Below are positions 34,800 through 43,172 of a stretch of DNA of 64,000 nt, piece after piece. Source of the stretch: Verrucomicrobiota bacterium (GTDB lineage Bacteria; Verrucomicrobiota; Verrucomicrobiia; Limisphaerales; UBA9464). Numbering within the stretch: position 1 is the first letter of the stretch; each line of letters starts with the position of its first letter. A program made the translations under genes and the position numbers. The stretch lies in contig CANGKZ010000018.1 in the NCBI GenBank assembly GCA_947454705.1, forward strand, positions 29,736 through 93,735, given 5' to 3'. Under the pieces are notes generated by a model that was not told the DNA's origin, searched no databases, and saw nothing but the letters and a program-made list of their open reading frames with translations.

Positions 34800-35900
34800 A
34801 TGCCCGCGCTCGACCTGTCCCGGTTGAAGGTGCTGCCGCTCGCCGAGCGTCGCAGCCTCACCCGTGTGGAGGACATCCTGGTCCCGAAGGATGCACCGCT
34901 GCGCCCCGTGGCTCCTCAATTGATTCCCGTGATTCGCGGCGCTGCGGAGAAGATCCGTCAGGCCCGCGCGGCCGGTTCGCAGGTGATCCTGATGTACGGC
35001 GCGCATTTGCTTCGAAACGGAGCAGCACTGCTGCTGACGGATCTGATGGAGCGCGGATTCGTCACCCATCTGGCCACCAACGGCGCGGGAACGATTCACG
35101 ATTGGGAATACGCGTGGCTTGGACGTTCCACCGAAAGCGTCGAACAGAATGTTGCCACCGGCACCTTTGGCACCTGGGACGAAACCGGACGCAACATCCA
35201 CTTGGCGCTTCTTTCGGGAGCGTTGTCGGGACTCGGCTACGGACGCTCGCTCGGACGCTTCATCCATGAGGACGGCTGCACGTTGCCCCCGTTGGAGGAA
35301 ATGATGGCGGCGGTCTCGCAATTCCCCGGTGACCCGCTCGCGGGCGCGTGCTGCGATGCCATTTCGGCCATGCAGCGGTTCGGAATTCCTTCGGGCCGCA
35401 TCGATGTCGAACACGCCTTCAAACAGGGCAGCATTCTTGCCCAGGCGTGGCGAACCGGTGTTCCCGTTTCGATCCATCCGGGAATCGGCTACGACATCAT
35501 TGCCTGCCATCCGATGTTCAACGGCTCGGTCATTGGCCGAGGTGCGGGCGAGGATTTTCGGTTGTTCGCCGGTGCGGTCGAAGGACTGGATGGCGGCGTG
35601 GTGATGTCGGTCGGCTCCGCGATCATGGCTCCGCAGGTGTTCGAGAAGAGCCTGAGCTGCGTGCACAACCTGCGGTTCCAGAACGGGCGTCCTGCGGTTT
35701 CCAATTTTGATATCTACGTGGTGGATTTGCAGGACGGCGGAAATTGGGATTGGACCCAGGGCGAGCCGCCGAAGACGAATCCCGCTTATTACCTGCGGTT
35801 CTGCAAGAGCTTCTCCCGGATGGGCGGCGCGATGCGGTATCTGCAGTGCGACAACCTGGATTTCATTCACCACCTCCACCGCGAACTGGTCCCGGCATGA
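34800..35900 (+). CDS. Conserved-looking protein of unknown function (Rossmann-like)
   Basis: I do not recognise the 366-residue family. The N-terminal third looks like an alpha/beta nucleotide or substrate fold (SQVILMYGAHLLRNGAALLL, then GFVTHLATNGAGTIHDWEYA). Gly-rich loops follow, such as GAGEDFRLFAGAVEGLDGG and VVMSVGSAIMAPQVFEKSL. A tail carries DLQDGGNWDWTQGEPPKTN. Many His, Asp and Glu residues (GAGTIHDWEYAW, SIHPGIGYDII) could form a metal or catalytic site. It faintly recalls deoxyhypusine-synthase-type Rossmann proteins, but that family's active-site lysine motif is not seen. Its stop overlaps the start of the kinase gene (ATGA), so it is translated in step with the kinase and probably acts in the same pathway. 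Confidence 0.75.
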   Translation: MPALDLSRLKVLPLAERRSLTRVEDILVPKDAPLRPVAPQLIPVIRGAAEKIRQARAAGSQVILMYGAHLLRNGAALLLTDLMERGFVTHLATNGAGTIHDWEYAWLGRSTESVEQNVATGTFGTWDETGRNIHLALLSGALSGLGYGRSLGRFIHEDGCTLPPLEEMMAAVSQFPGDPLAGACCDAISAMQRFGIPSGRIDVEHAFKQGSILAQAWRTGVPVSIHPGIGYDIIACHPMFNGSVIGRGAGEDFRLFAGAVEGLDGGVVMSVGSAIMAPQVFEKSLSCVHNLRFQNGRPAVSNFDIYVVDLQDGGNWDWTQGEPPKTNPAYYLRFCKSFSRMGGAMRYLQCDNLDFIHHLHRELVPA

Positions 35901-36910
35901 ATCGCGAACGTTTCGAAGCACTGACCGGCAGGTACCCCTCGCTGCGTCTCACGGTCGCGGGCGATTTCTGCCTCGACCGCTATTTCGACATTGATCCGGC
36001 GCGGCAGGAGATCTCGATCGAGACCAACCTCCCGGTCCACAACGTCATGGCCACCCGCTGCCAGCCGGGCGGCGCCGGGACCATCCTGAACAACCTCGTC
36101 GCTCTGGGGATTGGTGAGATTCGTCCGGTGGGGTTGTGCGGAGACGATGGCGAAGGCTGGGAATTGCGACGCGCCCTCGCGGCACGTCCGGGCGTGGTGC
36201 TGGAAGGATTTCTCACCGCTCCCGATCGTCACACCTTCACGTATTCCAAACCGCTGCTGCATCGACCGGGACAGCCTCCGGAAGAGTTGAGCCGGTTGGA
36301 CCTGAAGAACTGGACGCCGACCCCGTCCGCGCATCGCACCGCGTTGAACGCCGCGCTGGCCCAGGCCACGCGCGAGGCGAATGGCGTGATCGTGCTCGAC
36401 CAGGTGGATGTGGCATCGACGGGCGTGGTGACTCCCGAGCTGCTCGAAGGAATCCGTTCCCTTCCCCGCGCGGCCGGACAGCCGTGGGTGGCCGACAGCC
36501 GTCGCGGATTGTCCGGATGGCCGTCGCTGATTTTCAAGATGAACGCCCGCGAGCTCGGTGCGCTGGCGGGTCGGTCGGTGGATTCCATCGATGAGATCCG
36601 TGCCGCGTGTCTCTCGATGGCGAAGGCGAATCAGCAGCCGGCCATCGTGACGCTGGCGGAACGCGGCATCGTGGGCGCACTGCCCGATGGCACCGTGGAG
36701 CATGTGGCCTCGCATCCGGTGCGTGGTCCGATCGACATCGTGGGCGCCGGTGATTCGGTGACCGCCAATCTCACCGCGGCGCTCGCGGCAGGTGGCACGT
36801 TGCGCGAGGCCATGGAACTGGCGATGGCGGCGGCGAGCATTGTGATTCACCAGCTCGGCACCACCGGCACCGCCAGCGTCGCCCAACTCCGCGAGCGGAT
36901 CCTGGGATGA
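35897..36910 (+). CDS. PfkB-family carbohydrate kinase (HldE kinase-domain-like)
   Basis: The 337-residue cytoplasmic sugar kinase has LTVAGDFCLDRYFDID at the N-terminus, the substrate-binding CQPGGAGTILNNLVALG, and the C-terminal PfkB signature DIVGAGDSVTANLTAALA with the catalytic aspartate in GAGD. The closest look-alike is the kinase half of heptose-phosphate kinase/ADP-heptose synthase (RfaE/HldE), but there is no nucleotidyltransferase half and no other heptose gene is nearby. The start ATG overlaps the previous stop by four bases and its own stop overlaps the ApbE start the same way. A kinase beside an aldolase (40241) fits phosphorylation followed by cleavage of a sugar. Confidence 0.9.
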   Translation: MNRERFEALTGRYPSLRLTVAGDFCLDRYFDIDPARQEISIETNLPVHNVMATRCQPGGAGTILNNLVALGIGEIRPVGLCGDDGEGWELRRALAARPGVVLEGFLTAPDRHTFTYSKPLLHRPGQPPEELSRLDLKNWTPTPSAHRTALNAALAQATREANGVIVLDQVDVASTGVVTPELLEGIRSLPRAAGQPWVADSRRGLSGWPSLIFKMNARELGALAGRSVDSIDEIRAACLSMAKANQQPAIVTLAERGIVGALPDGTVEHVASHPVRGPIDIVGAGDSVTANLTAALAAGGTLREAMELAMAAASIVIHQLGTTGTASVAQLRERILG

Positions 36911-37938
36911 CTTTACGCCGGGCCATCGGGTTGGTTCTCGTCCTGACGACCGTCTTTGCCGGATGCCGTCATCGCCCCCCGGCACCTGCGGAATCCCGCT
37001 TCGAATTCGAGCGCCCGCAAATGGGACTTCCGTTCCGGATCGTTCTGTATGCGCCGGATGCGGATCACGCAACTCGAGCGGCCGAAGCGGCGTGGCGACG
37101 CATCGCGGAGCTGAACTCCATCCTGAGCGACTACGAGCCCGAATCGGAATTGTCGCGTCTCTCCCGCAGTTCCGGATCCGGAGTCGCGGTTCCCGTGGGC
37201 ACCGATCTGTGGAATGTCCTGTCCCGTGCGGAAACCATTTCACGGGCAAGTGATGGAGCCTTCGACATCACCGTCGGCCCCCTGGTCCAACTCTGGAAAC
37301 GCGCCCGACGTCAGCGCGAATTGCCCTCGCCCGAGCGGATCACGGCTGCCCGGGAAGCCGTCGGCTGGAACTCGGTGGTGCTGGATTCCAAACATCACAC
37401 CGCGCAATTGGTCCTCCCGGGAATGCGGCTGGACCCAGGCGGGATCGCCAAGGGCTACGCACTGGACGAGGCGGCCAAGGCGCTGAACGTTGCAGGAATC
37501 TCGCGATATCTGGTGAGTGGCGGAGGCGACATGGTGGCCGGGGAACCTCCACCGGGGCAGCGGGGTTGGAAGGTGGAAGTGGGAGTCTTCGACACGACGG
37601 GAGCTCCGAAACCGCGCTTTGTCTCGCTTCGAAAAAAGGCTCTCGCGACCTCCGGCGATGTCTTTCAGCGGGCCGAGATCAATGGCATTCGTTACTCGCA
37701 CATCGTGGATCCACGGACCGGAATTGGTCTGACCGATCACTCGCTGGTCACCCTCATCGGACCCGAGGGAATGACCGTGGACGCCCTCTCCAAACTGGTG
37801 AGCGTCCTGGGCCCCTCTCAGGCATTTCCAAAATTGAAACAGTTTCCCGGCGTGGAGGCCCTCGTCCTGCGCAAGCCGGACGACACCGTGGAGGAATACT
37901 CCACCCGCGGATTTGATCGCTTCCGTTGGCCGGAGTGA
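36907..37938 (+). CDS. apbE: FAD:protein FMN transferase (ApbE), lipoprotein
   Basis: The 343-residue lipoprotein has a signal peptide with lipobox VFAGC, so it should be anchored on the periplasmic face of the membrane. The ApbE hallmarks are MGLPFRIVLYAPD, DPGGIAKGYALDEA, VSGGGDMVA and the metal/FAD region SHIVDPRTGIG. It covalently attaches FMN to Thr/Ser of target flavoproteins such as NqrB/RnfG-type subunits. No obvious target with the (S/T)GA(S/T) flavinylation motif is encoded next to it. Start and previous stop overlap by four bases (ATGA), which ties it to the kinase gene although the functional link is unclear. Confidence 0.93.
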   Translation: MTLRRAIGLVLVLTTVFAGCRHRPPAPAESRFEFERPQMGLPFRIVLYAPDADHATRAAEAAWRRIAELNSILSDYEPESELSRLSRSSGSGVAVPVGTDLWNVLSRAETISRASDGAFDITVGPLVQLWKRARRQRELPSPERITAAREAVGWNSVVLDSKHHTAQLVLPGMRLDPGGIAKGYALDEAAKALNVAGISRYLVSGGGDMVAGEPPPGQRGWKVEVGVFDTTGAPKPRFVSLRKKALATSGDVFQRAEINGIRYSHIVDPRTGIGLTDHSLVTLIGPEGMTVDALSKLVSVLGPSQAFPKLKQFPGVEALVLRKPDDTVEEYSTRGFDRFRWPE

Positions 37939-37963
37939 TTGCGGACCCGCTTCCCGCAGGGTA

Positions 37964-40108
37964 ATGCTCGGCGGCGTGAACCGATGGATCGTCATTCTGT
38001 TGTGTCTCCTTGGGGGAGCCGCACTGCGGGCCGATGACCTGGCGCTGGTGGGAGTGGGTGAACCGTGGCGATACCAGCTCGGGACCCTCGAACCTTCCGG
38101 ACCGCCCGGTGCGTGGACGCGCGAGGGCTATGACGATGCGGGCTGGCTGATCGGCGAATCCGGCTTCGGCTACTCACCGAGCGGCTACGGGGAAAACACG
38201 CCGCTGACGGATGGCAGCGGCTTGTTCATCTCCACTTATTTTCGGAAATCGTTCCAGGTCGAGAATCCCTCGAGACTCCGATTTCTTACTCTTCGGGTCG
38301 ATTGGCAGGGGGGATTTGTGGCGTTCCTCAACGGACGCGAATTGCTTCGGGTGAATCTGACCAACGGCCCCGCAGGCTTTGTGCCGTTTGATCAGCGGGC
38401 GGGCTACCGCGATCCCAACGGGGCGGTGGACATCGACCTCTCGGCCGCCCTCCCGTTGCTCAAGGCCGGCACCAATCTCCTAGCGTTCCAGCTGCACTCC
38501 GCCAACAGCACGGCCTACAGCCTCGTATTCGTGCCGGAATTGCTGGGCAATTTCACGCGTGGACCGCTTACCCGCAACATCACGAGCGAGCGTGCCACGA
38601 TCCTTTGGGACACCCCGGCACCCACCTTGGGACGCCTTGAATACGGCCCCACCCAGGCTCTTGGGGCGTCGCTCACGGGGCGCGCTTCAGAGCTGCATCA
38701 CCAATTCGATCTTACCAATCTGCCTGCGGGCCAGACGGTGTACTACCGGGCGGGAATCCAATCTGGTGCGGACTGGATCACCTCGCCCACGTATTCGCTT
38801 CGCACGCTTCCTTCCACGGGATCGACGAAATGGATTGTACTTGGCGATTCCGGGGCCGGGACTTCGGGACAATTTGCCGTGGCGCGAATAATCGCCCCGC
38901 GGAATCCGGACGTGATCGTGCATCTCGGCGACGTCGTATACCCCAGCTTCACCTTTCCCTATTCCGACACGCGGTGTTTGAGCGTTTACCGTGAGGCGTT
39001 GCGCTCCATCCCGTACTATTTTGTCTGGGGCAACCACGACCTCTACGCCGGCGAGGATCCCTTTATCCGGACCCTCATGCCGCCAACGAATTCCACGCCG
39101 CCCGCGCAACATCTGATCGATCACACGCGACCGGAATTCTACTACTCGTTCGACGCCGGGGATGTTCACGTGGCGATGCTCTTTCAGCCCTACGCCTCGC
39201 AGTATCTCATCAGCACCAACTCTCCCCAGTTGAAGTGGCTCGAGGCGGATTTGCTGCAATCGAAGAAACCGTGGAAATGGATCGCGCTGCACCATCCCCT
39301 GAACACCTCGGGACTGCACCGCCCCGATGATCGGAACCTCGACGGACTTCTGGACCGCGTTCAGATCGGATCGATCCTGTATCCTCTTGCGCGGCGAACC
39401 GGTGTTCAACTGGTGCTGGCCGGGCACGATCATTCCTACGAGCGGCTGCGCCCCACCAACGGCGTCCACCACGTCGTCACCGGTGGCGGCGGCAGCATCT
39501 TGTATCCGATGTGGGAACGGGATCCCGGCAGCGCCCATTTTGAATCGCGGCATCATCTGGTTGAAATCGAGGTCCAGTCGGATGTGCTGCGGGTGAAGGC
39601 CGTGGGGACCAACGGCGTTGTGTTCGACACCACGGAGTTCCGACGAACGGATCCGGCATCCGAGGATCCGGACGGCGACGGATTGAGCACGGCCACAGAA
39701 CTGGCCCTCGGAACGAATCCGAACGATCCCGACACCGACGGCGACGGCCTACCGGATGGATGGGAATGGATGAATGGATCGAATCCGCTTTCGGCCGAAG
39801 GGGCCGATGGAGCGGAAGCAGCAGGCCCAGGCGGGCGGCTCCCGAACCGGGTTCGTTTTCTCGCCGAGCCTCCGAATGCCGCAGTCGTTCAACTCGCCGG
39901 CATTCCTGCGCGCGGGGGCGGAATCGCGCTGCGTTGGATTGGAAGGCCGGATGCGATGGTGCGCCTTGAATCGTCATTGGCCCCTGAAGGGCCCTACGCT
40001 GCGGTGACCGAATTTGGAACCGATCGAGGCGCAGGCGCGGGGCTCCAAACCGTCACCCTGCCCGCCTCCCGGGCGGCTCACTTCTTCCGGATGCGGGTGC
40101 TGCCATGA
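37964..40108 (+). CDS. Secreted metallophosphoesterase with Fn3-like and TSP3-like parts
   Basis: The 714-residue exported protein has a signal peptide (WIVILLCLLGGAALRA), a lectin-like beta domain with a YDDAGW element (about 60-215), a fibronectin-III-like purple-acid-phosphatase N-domain (ITSERATILWDTPAPTLG) and a calcineurin-like metallophosphoesterase domain: VLGDSGAG, HLGDVVYP, WGNHDLYA, LHHPL and AGHDHSYER provide the two-metal site. Near residue 570 are calcium-binding thrombospondin-3-like repeats (DPDGDGLSTATE and DTDGDGLPDGWE), then a beta-rich tail. Starts at 37964 (ATG) or 37976 (GTG) both fit. It probably releases phosphate from organic esters outside the cytoplasm. Confidence 0.87.
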   Translation: MLGGVNRWIVILLCLLGGAALRADDLALVGVGEPWRYQLGTLEPSGPPGAWTREGYDDAGWLIGESGFGYSPSGYGENTPLTDGSGLFISTYFRKSFQVENPSRLRFLTLRVDWQGGFVAFLNGRELLRVNLTNGPAGFVPFDQRAGYRDPNGAVDIDLSAALPLLKAGTNLLAFQLHSANSTAYSLVFVPELLGNFTRGPLTRNITSERATILWDTPAPTLGRLEYGPTQALGASLTGRASELHHQFDLTNLPAGQTVYYRAGIQSGADWITSPTYSLRTLPSTGSTKWIVLGDSGAGTSGQFAVARIIAPRNPDVIVHLGDVVYPSFTFPYSDTRCLSVYREALRSIPYYFVWGNHDLYAGEDPFIRTLMPPTNSTPPAQHLIDHTRPEFYYSFDAGDVHVAMLFQPYASQYLISTNSPQLKWLEADLLQSKKPWKWIALHHPLNTSGLHRPDDRNLDGLLDRVQIGSILYPLARRTGVQLVLAGHDHSYERLRPTNGVHHVVTGGGGSILYPMWERDPGSAHFESRHHLVEIEVQSDVLRVKAVGTNGVVFDTTEFRRTDPASEDPDGDGLSTATELALGTNPNDPDTDGDGLPDGWEWMNGSNPLSAEGADGAEAAGPGGRLPNRVRFLAEPPNAAVVQLAGIPARGGGIALRWIGRPDAMVRLESSLAPEGPYAAVTEFGTDRGAGAGLQTVTLPASRAAHFFRMRVLP

Positions 40109-40240
40109 AGTCCAAAGTTGATAATCCGAAGGCCTCATTTTTCATTTTGCATTGAGCCTTTTGAATTGCCCCATGGGCCCTCCGCATTTGGCGATGGAAA
40201 TCCCCGCCGCTGTGCGGGCATTCTCCGTCACCGATCATTC

Positions 40241-41074
40241 ATGAAAGCGTACCGTCTCAATCGTCTCTTCAACGCCAAGTCCAACCGCTGCTTTGATGTC
40301 GCCATCGACCACGGCTTTTTCAACGAGCGCGGATTCCTCGCCGGCATCGAGAACTTGGAGAAGGCGGTTCAGACCGTCGTGTCCGCCGCGCCCGACGCCG
40401 TCCAGTTGACCGTCGGACAGGCCCACTACCTGCAATCGCTCCCCGGCAAGGAGAAGCCCGCCCTCGTGCTCCGCACCGATGTCGCCAACGTCTACGGTTC
40501 CCAGCTCCCCCGCGCGCTATTCAGCCGCATGATCGATTCCCCGGTGGAACAGGGCCTGCGCCTCGATGCCACCTGCGTGGTGGTGAATTTGTTCCGCATC
40601 CCGGGCGAACCCGAGGTGATGGATCAGTGCATCCAAAACATTCTTCGCATCAAACCCGAGTGCGATCGGTACTCGATGCCGCTGATGATCGAACCGCTGG
40701 TGTTCCAGCCCAACACCAAGGCCGGTGGCTACATGGTGGACGGGGATCTCGAGAAGATCCTCCCGCTGGTGCGCCAGGCCGTGGAGCTCGGGGCGGACAT
40801 CATCAAGGCGGATCCCACCGATGCCGTGGTGGATTACCACCGCGTGGTGGAGATCGCAGGACGCATCCCGGTGCTGGTCCGCGGCGGAGGCAAGGCGGCC
40901 GATGCCGAGATCCTCGCCCGCACCGAAACCCTCATTCAACAGGGCGCAGCGGGAATCGTGTACGGCCGGAACATCATCCAGCACAGCGATCCCGCCGGCA
41001 TGACCCGCGCGCTGATGGCCATTGTTCATGACGGCGCCACCGCCGCTCAGGCCGCCAAGCTGATCCGCGCCTGA
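40241..41074 (+). CDS. DhnA/FbaB-type class I aldolase
   Basis: The 277-residue cytoplasmic aldolase of the DeoC/LacD/FbaB superfamily starts with CFDVAIDHGFFNERGFLAG. The Schiff-base lysine is likely that of GADIIKADPTD, and the phosphate site is VLVRGGGKAADAEIL with AGIVYGRNIIQ, as in archaeal-type fructose-bisphosphate aldolases and LsrF. It is the last gene before the terminator at 41132. With the dehydrogenase at 32809 and the kinase at 35897 it can complete a route that phosphorylates and cleaves a sugar to a triose phosphate. No ribosome site is evident before the ATG. Confidence 0.88.
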   Translation: MKAYRLNRLFNAKSNRCFDVAIDHGFFNERGFLAGIENLEKAVQTVVSAAPDAVQLTVGQAHYLQSLPGKEKPALVLRTDVANVYGSQLPRALFSRMIDSPVEQGLRLDATCVVVNLFRIPGEPEVMDQCIQNILRIKPECDRYSMPLMIEPLVFQPNTKAGGYMVDGDLEKILPLVRQAVELGADIIKADPTDAVVDYHRVVEIAGRIPVLVRGGGKAADAEILARTETLIQQGAAGIVYGRNIIQHSDPAGMTRALMAIVHDGATAAQAAKLIRA

Positions 41075-41131
41075 GAAAGTTCGGCGGCTCCGCATCCCGG
41101 ATGCCGAACGCCGAAATCAGTCCAAAGCAAA

Positions 41132-41161
41132 AGGGCCCGGAATTTCCGGGCCCTCTTTTTT
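41132..41161 (+). terminator. Rho-independent terminator of the sugar operon
   Basis: AGGGCCCGG (41132-41140) pairs with CCGGGCCCT (41146-41154) around a 5-base loop, followed by CTTTTTT. Confidence 0.92.
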
Positions 41162-41225
41162 CCACGCTTCAACTCAGACCCTTCGAATCCCCATTGGAGG
41201 TGAGGCCGCCGGGTTGCGGGAACGT

Positions 41226-42089
41226 TCAACGTCCCAAATAAGGTACAGGAGGCGGCTGGCGTCCGGAGCCTGGATTGGCCACCACGCCGGGAGCCGCAGG
41301 AACGCTTGCGGCGCTGGGAACGGGAAGATTGGGATTCACCACCTCGGTCTCCGTGGTGATGGTCGGCGGGACGCCGCCGCCCAGATAAACGCCGCGACGA
41401 CTGTTTCGGTTGATTGGAACATCGGATTCCTGGGGATCCGCCGTGGGCAGCGCTTCCATTCCACCGCGACGAATCACCGCCGGAGCGCCGGGGGAACCCG
41501 GGGCATAGACCTGGGGAGTCGGACGAGGAATGCCCCCGCCTCCGGGAAGACCAGGAACCGGTTGAACCACTCCGTTGGGCCCGCCCATTGGGGCATTCGG
41601 GACGATGCCCGGCTTCATCCCGTTGTCCTTGAAATTCAGGGTCACCTCCGTGCCGCTGTTGACCACCGTGAGGGACTCCCGCTTGGGATCGATCGACACC
41701 ACCTTCAAGCCATCCACATCGTAGGCTTCGTCCACCACCAGGTAATCCGGCTGCTTTCCAGGGCGATTCAGCACCAGATAGGCCTTCTTGACTCCTTTGA
41801 GCCGGCTGAACCCGGTGACAAACAGGTTCGGAGGGGGCGGCGGCGGGGTGTTGGCCTTCGGATCCGGAGGAGGGGGGGGCGGCTTGATTGCGAACGCGTT
41901 CCGGTTGGTGATGACCAAATACGGGTTGTTGGGCGGCGCTCCGCTGACGGTGGGAGCTGGAGCGGTCGAGGGGGCTGCCCCAGCGGTCGAATCCGAGGTC
42001 ACCGCACCGGCTGTCCATGCCGACGCAATAAACCCGGCAGCCAGGACGGGCTGCCACGAGAATTCAGACAGGCGCGAAATCGATCGCAT
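41226..42089 (-). CDS. Secreted proline-rich protein, GspC/PilP-like core
   Basis: The 287-residue exported protein has a signal peptide (SWQPVLAAGFIASAWTAGAV) and two poly-proline runs (KPPPPPPDP, NTPPPPPPN) around residue 70-90. A beta-rich core follows, NLFVTGFSRLKGVKKAYLVL to SLTVVNSGTEVTLNFK, and then a long Pro/Gly-rich tail. The order ITNRNAF - core - 'V.SI....V.L..G....L.' recalls the homology region of type II secretion protein GspC or pilus protein PilP, so a role in the secretion/pilus machinery is possible but weakly supported. The ATG at 42089 gives the signal peptide; in-frame starts at 42155 and 42260 run into the divergent sigma-factor gene. Confidence 0.65.
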   Translation of the reverse strand: MRSISRLSEFSWQPVLAAGFIASAWTAGAVTSDSTAGAAPSTAPAPTVSGAPPNNPYLVITNRNAFAIKPPPPPPDPKANTPPPPPPNLFVTGFSRLKGVKKAYLVLNRPGKQPDYLVVDEAYDVDGLKVVSIDPKRESLTVVNSGTEVTLNFKDNGMKPGIVPNAPMGGPNGVVQPVPGLPGGGGIPRPTPQVYAPGSPGAPAVIRRGGMEALPTADPQESDVPINRNSRRGVYLGGGVPPTITTETEVVNPNLPVPSAASVPAAPGVVANPGSGRQPPPVPYLGR

Positions 42090-42192
42090 GGTCGGTAAAC
42101 ACCCCGGGGCGCAAAACGTTGCCCGGGGATTTGAAAAAATCTTGGAAATGTTCATACAAATTCCCCGCCAGCAGTGTCCATGCATTAGAACG

Positions 42193-42798
42193 GTGACTTT
42201 ATCCGACGTCCAGAATCGATCCGAATGGTGCGAAGCCTTGTACGAGGCCGAGGCTGCCAAGTTGATTCTTTACGGACGCGCCCTCGGTCTCGATCACGCC
42301 GAGGCGGAGGACATCGTCCAAGAGGTCTTCATCGCCCTGCTTGCGCTGGAGGAACTGCCGGCCAAGCCGTCGCACTACCTCGTCCGGGCGGTCCGGAATC
42401 GCGCCTTCAACTACCGGCGAAGCCTCTGGCGGCGGTGGGTGCGGGAATGGGAGTCCCATTCTTGGTTCGAACCAGGATCCGGCGAGGAGCCCGGAGAAGC
42501 CGCCGCTGTGGCGTGTTTGGAGAAGCTTCCTCCCGATCAGCGCGAGGTCATCGTGCTCAAGATTTGGCACCACCACACCTTCGAAGAGATCGGTTCCCTG
42601 CTCCAAAAATCCCCAAACACGGTGGCGGGACGTTACCGCTATGGCTTGGAACGCCTGAGGACCTGCCTCGCATCCTCCGCCCTCAACTCCCTTTCTGTTT
42701 CTGAAGACAACGCCTATGAACCCGACCGACCCACAGCGCGATCCCTTGATCGACCGATTGTCCTCCTGGACGCCGCGCCGCCCCTCTCCGGCTCTTAA
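42193..42798 (+). CDS. ECF-type RNA polymerase sigma factor
   Basis: The 201-residue sigma-70-family protein has region 2 as LILYGRALGLDHAEAEDIVQ, then EVFIALLALEE and AVRNRAFNYRRSLWRR. Region 4 is a helix-turn-helix: LPPDQREVIVLKIWHHHTFE, then EIGSLLQKSPNTVAGRYRYG. The start is uncertain: GTG 42193 gives a typical short N-terminus, while ATG 42148 adds 15 residues. Its 3' end overlaps the next gene by 83 bases in another frame. It should direct transcription of an envelope or stress regulon; the divergent secreted protein and the downstream DUF2723 gene are candidate members. Confidence 0.87.
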   Translation: MTLSDVQNRSEWCEALYEAEAAKLILYGRALGLDHAEAEDIVQEVFIALLALEELPAKPSHYLVRAVRNRAFNYRRSLWRRWVREWESHSWFEPGSGEEPGEAAAVACLEKLPPDQREVIVLKIWHHHTFEEIGSLLQKSPNTVAGRYRYGLERLRTCLASSALNSLSVSEDNAYEPDRPTARSLDRPIVLLDAAPPLSGS

Positions 42799-43108
42799 GG
42801 CGGCGCTTTTCACAGTCACCAACCGGGCTGTCTCGAACGGTTCGACCGAGCCAAGGCCCCTGCCCTGGATGGCATGGGTTACTCCGGTTGCGGCGTGCTC
42901 CCTGTTCGTCACCCTGATGATGCCATCCATGCTCTCAGTTCGAGGGTTTCCGGTGGACAGTTTGCAGGCTGGCGACCCGGCCCAGCGTGCGGTCCTGCGA
43001 TTTGCCAGCGAACAGAGCGCCCAGAATGCCCTGCCGCCGGCCAGTTTTACGTGGACAAACCACGTACCGGCTCCTTCCACTACCCGTTCCGGGTCCTTCG
43101 TCCAATAG
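42716..43108 (+). CDS. Small single-helix membrane protein, candidate anti-sigma factor
   Basis: The 130-residue protein has a hydrophilic cytoplasmic N-terminus (PTDPQRDPLIDRLSSW) of about 50 residues, one hydrophobic segment at about 51-75 (MAWVTPVAACSLFVTLMMP) and a short outer part. It starts within the end of the ECF sigma gene (83-base overlap), the common position for an anti-sigma factor, and its topology fits. The HxxxCxxC zinc motif of ZAS anti-sigma factors is absent, so the call rests on context and topology only. Confidence 0.6.
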   Translation: MNPTDPQRDPLIDRLSSWTPRRPSPALKAALFTVTNRAVSNGSTEPRPLPWMAWVTPVAACSLFVTLMMPSMLSVRGFPVDSLQAGDPAQRAVLRFASEQSAQNALPPASFTWTNHVPAPSTTRSGSFVQ

Positions 43109-43172
43109 GTGCTGAACCGTTTCCGCACCGTCGCAAGTTTGCCGCTCGTAGGTCCCTTGATTTCGTCACACT

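Noticed and set aside
34800..35900. Annotation as deoxyhypusine synthase
   Set aside because: The Rossmann-like first part is similar in style only; the family's active-site lysine motif is not visible and bacteria of this kind would use it, if at all, in polyamine synthesis, which the context does not support.
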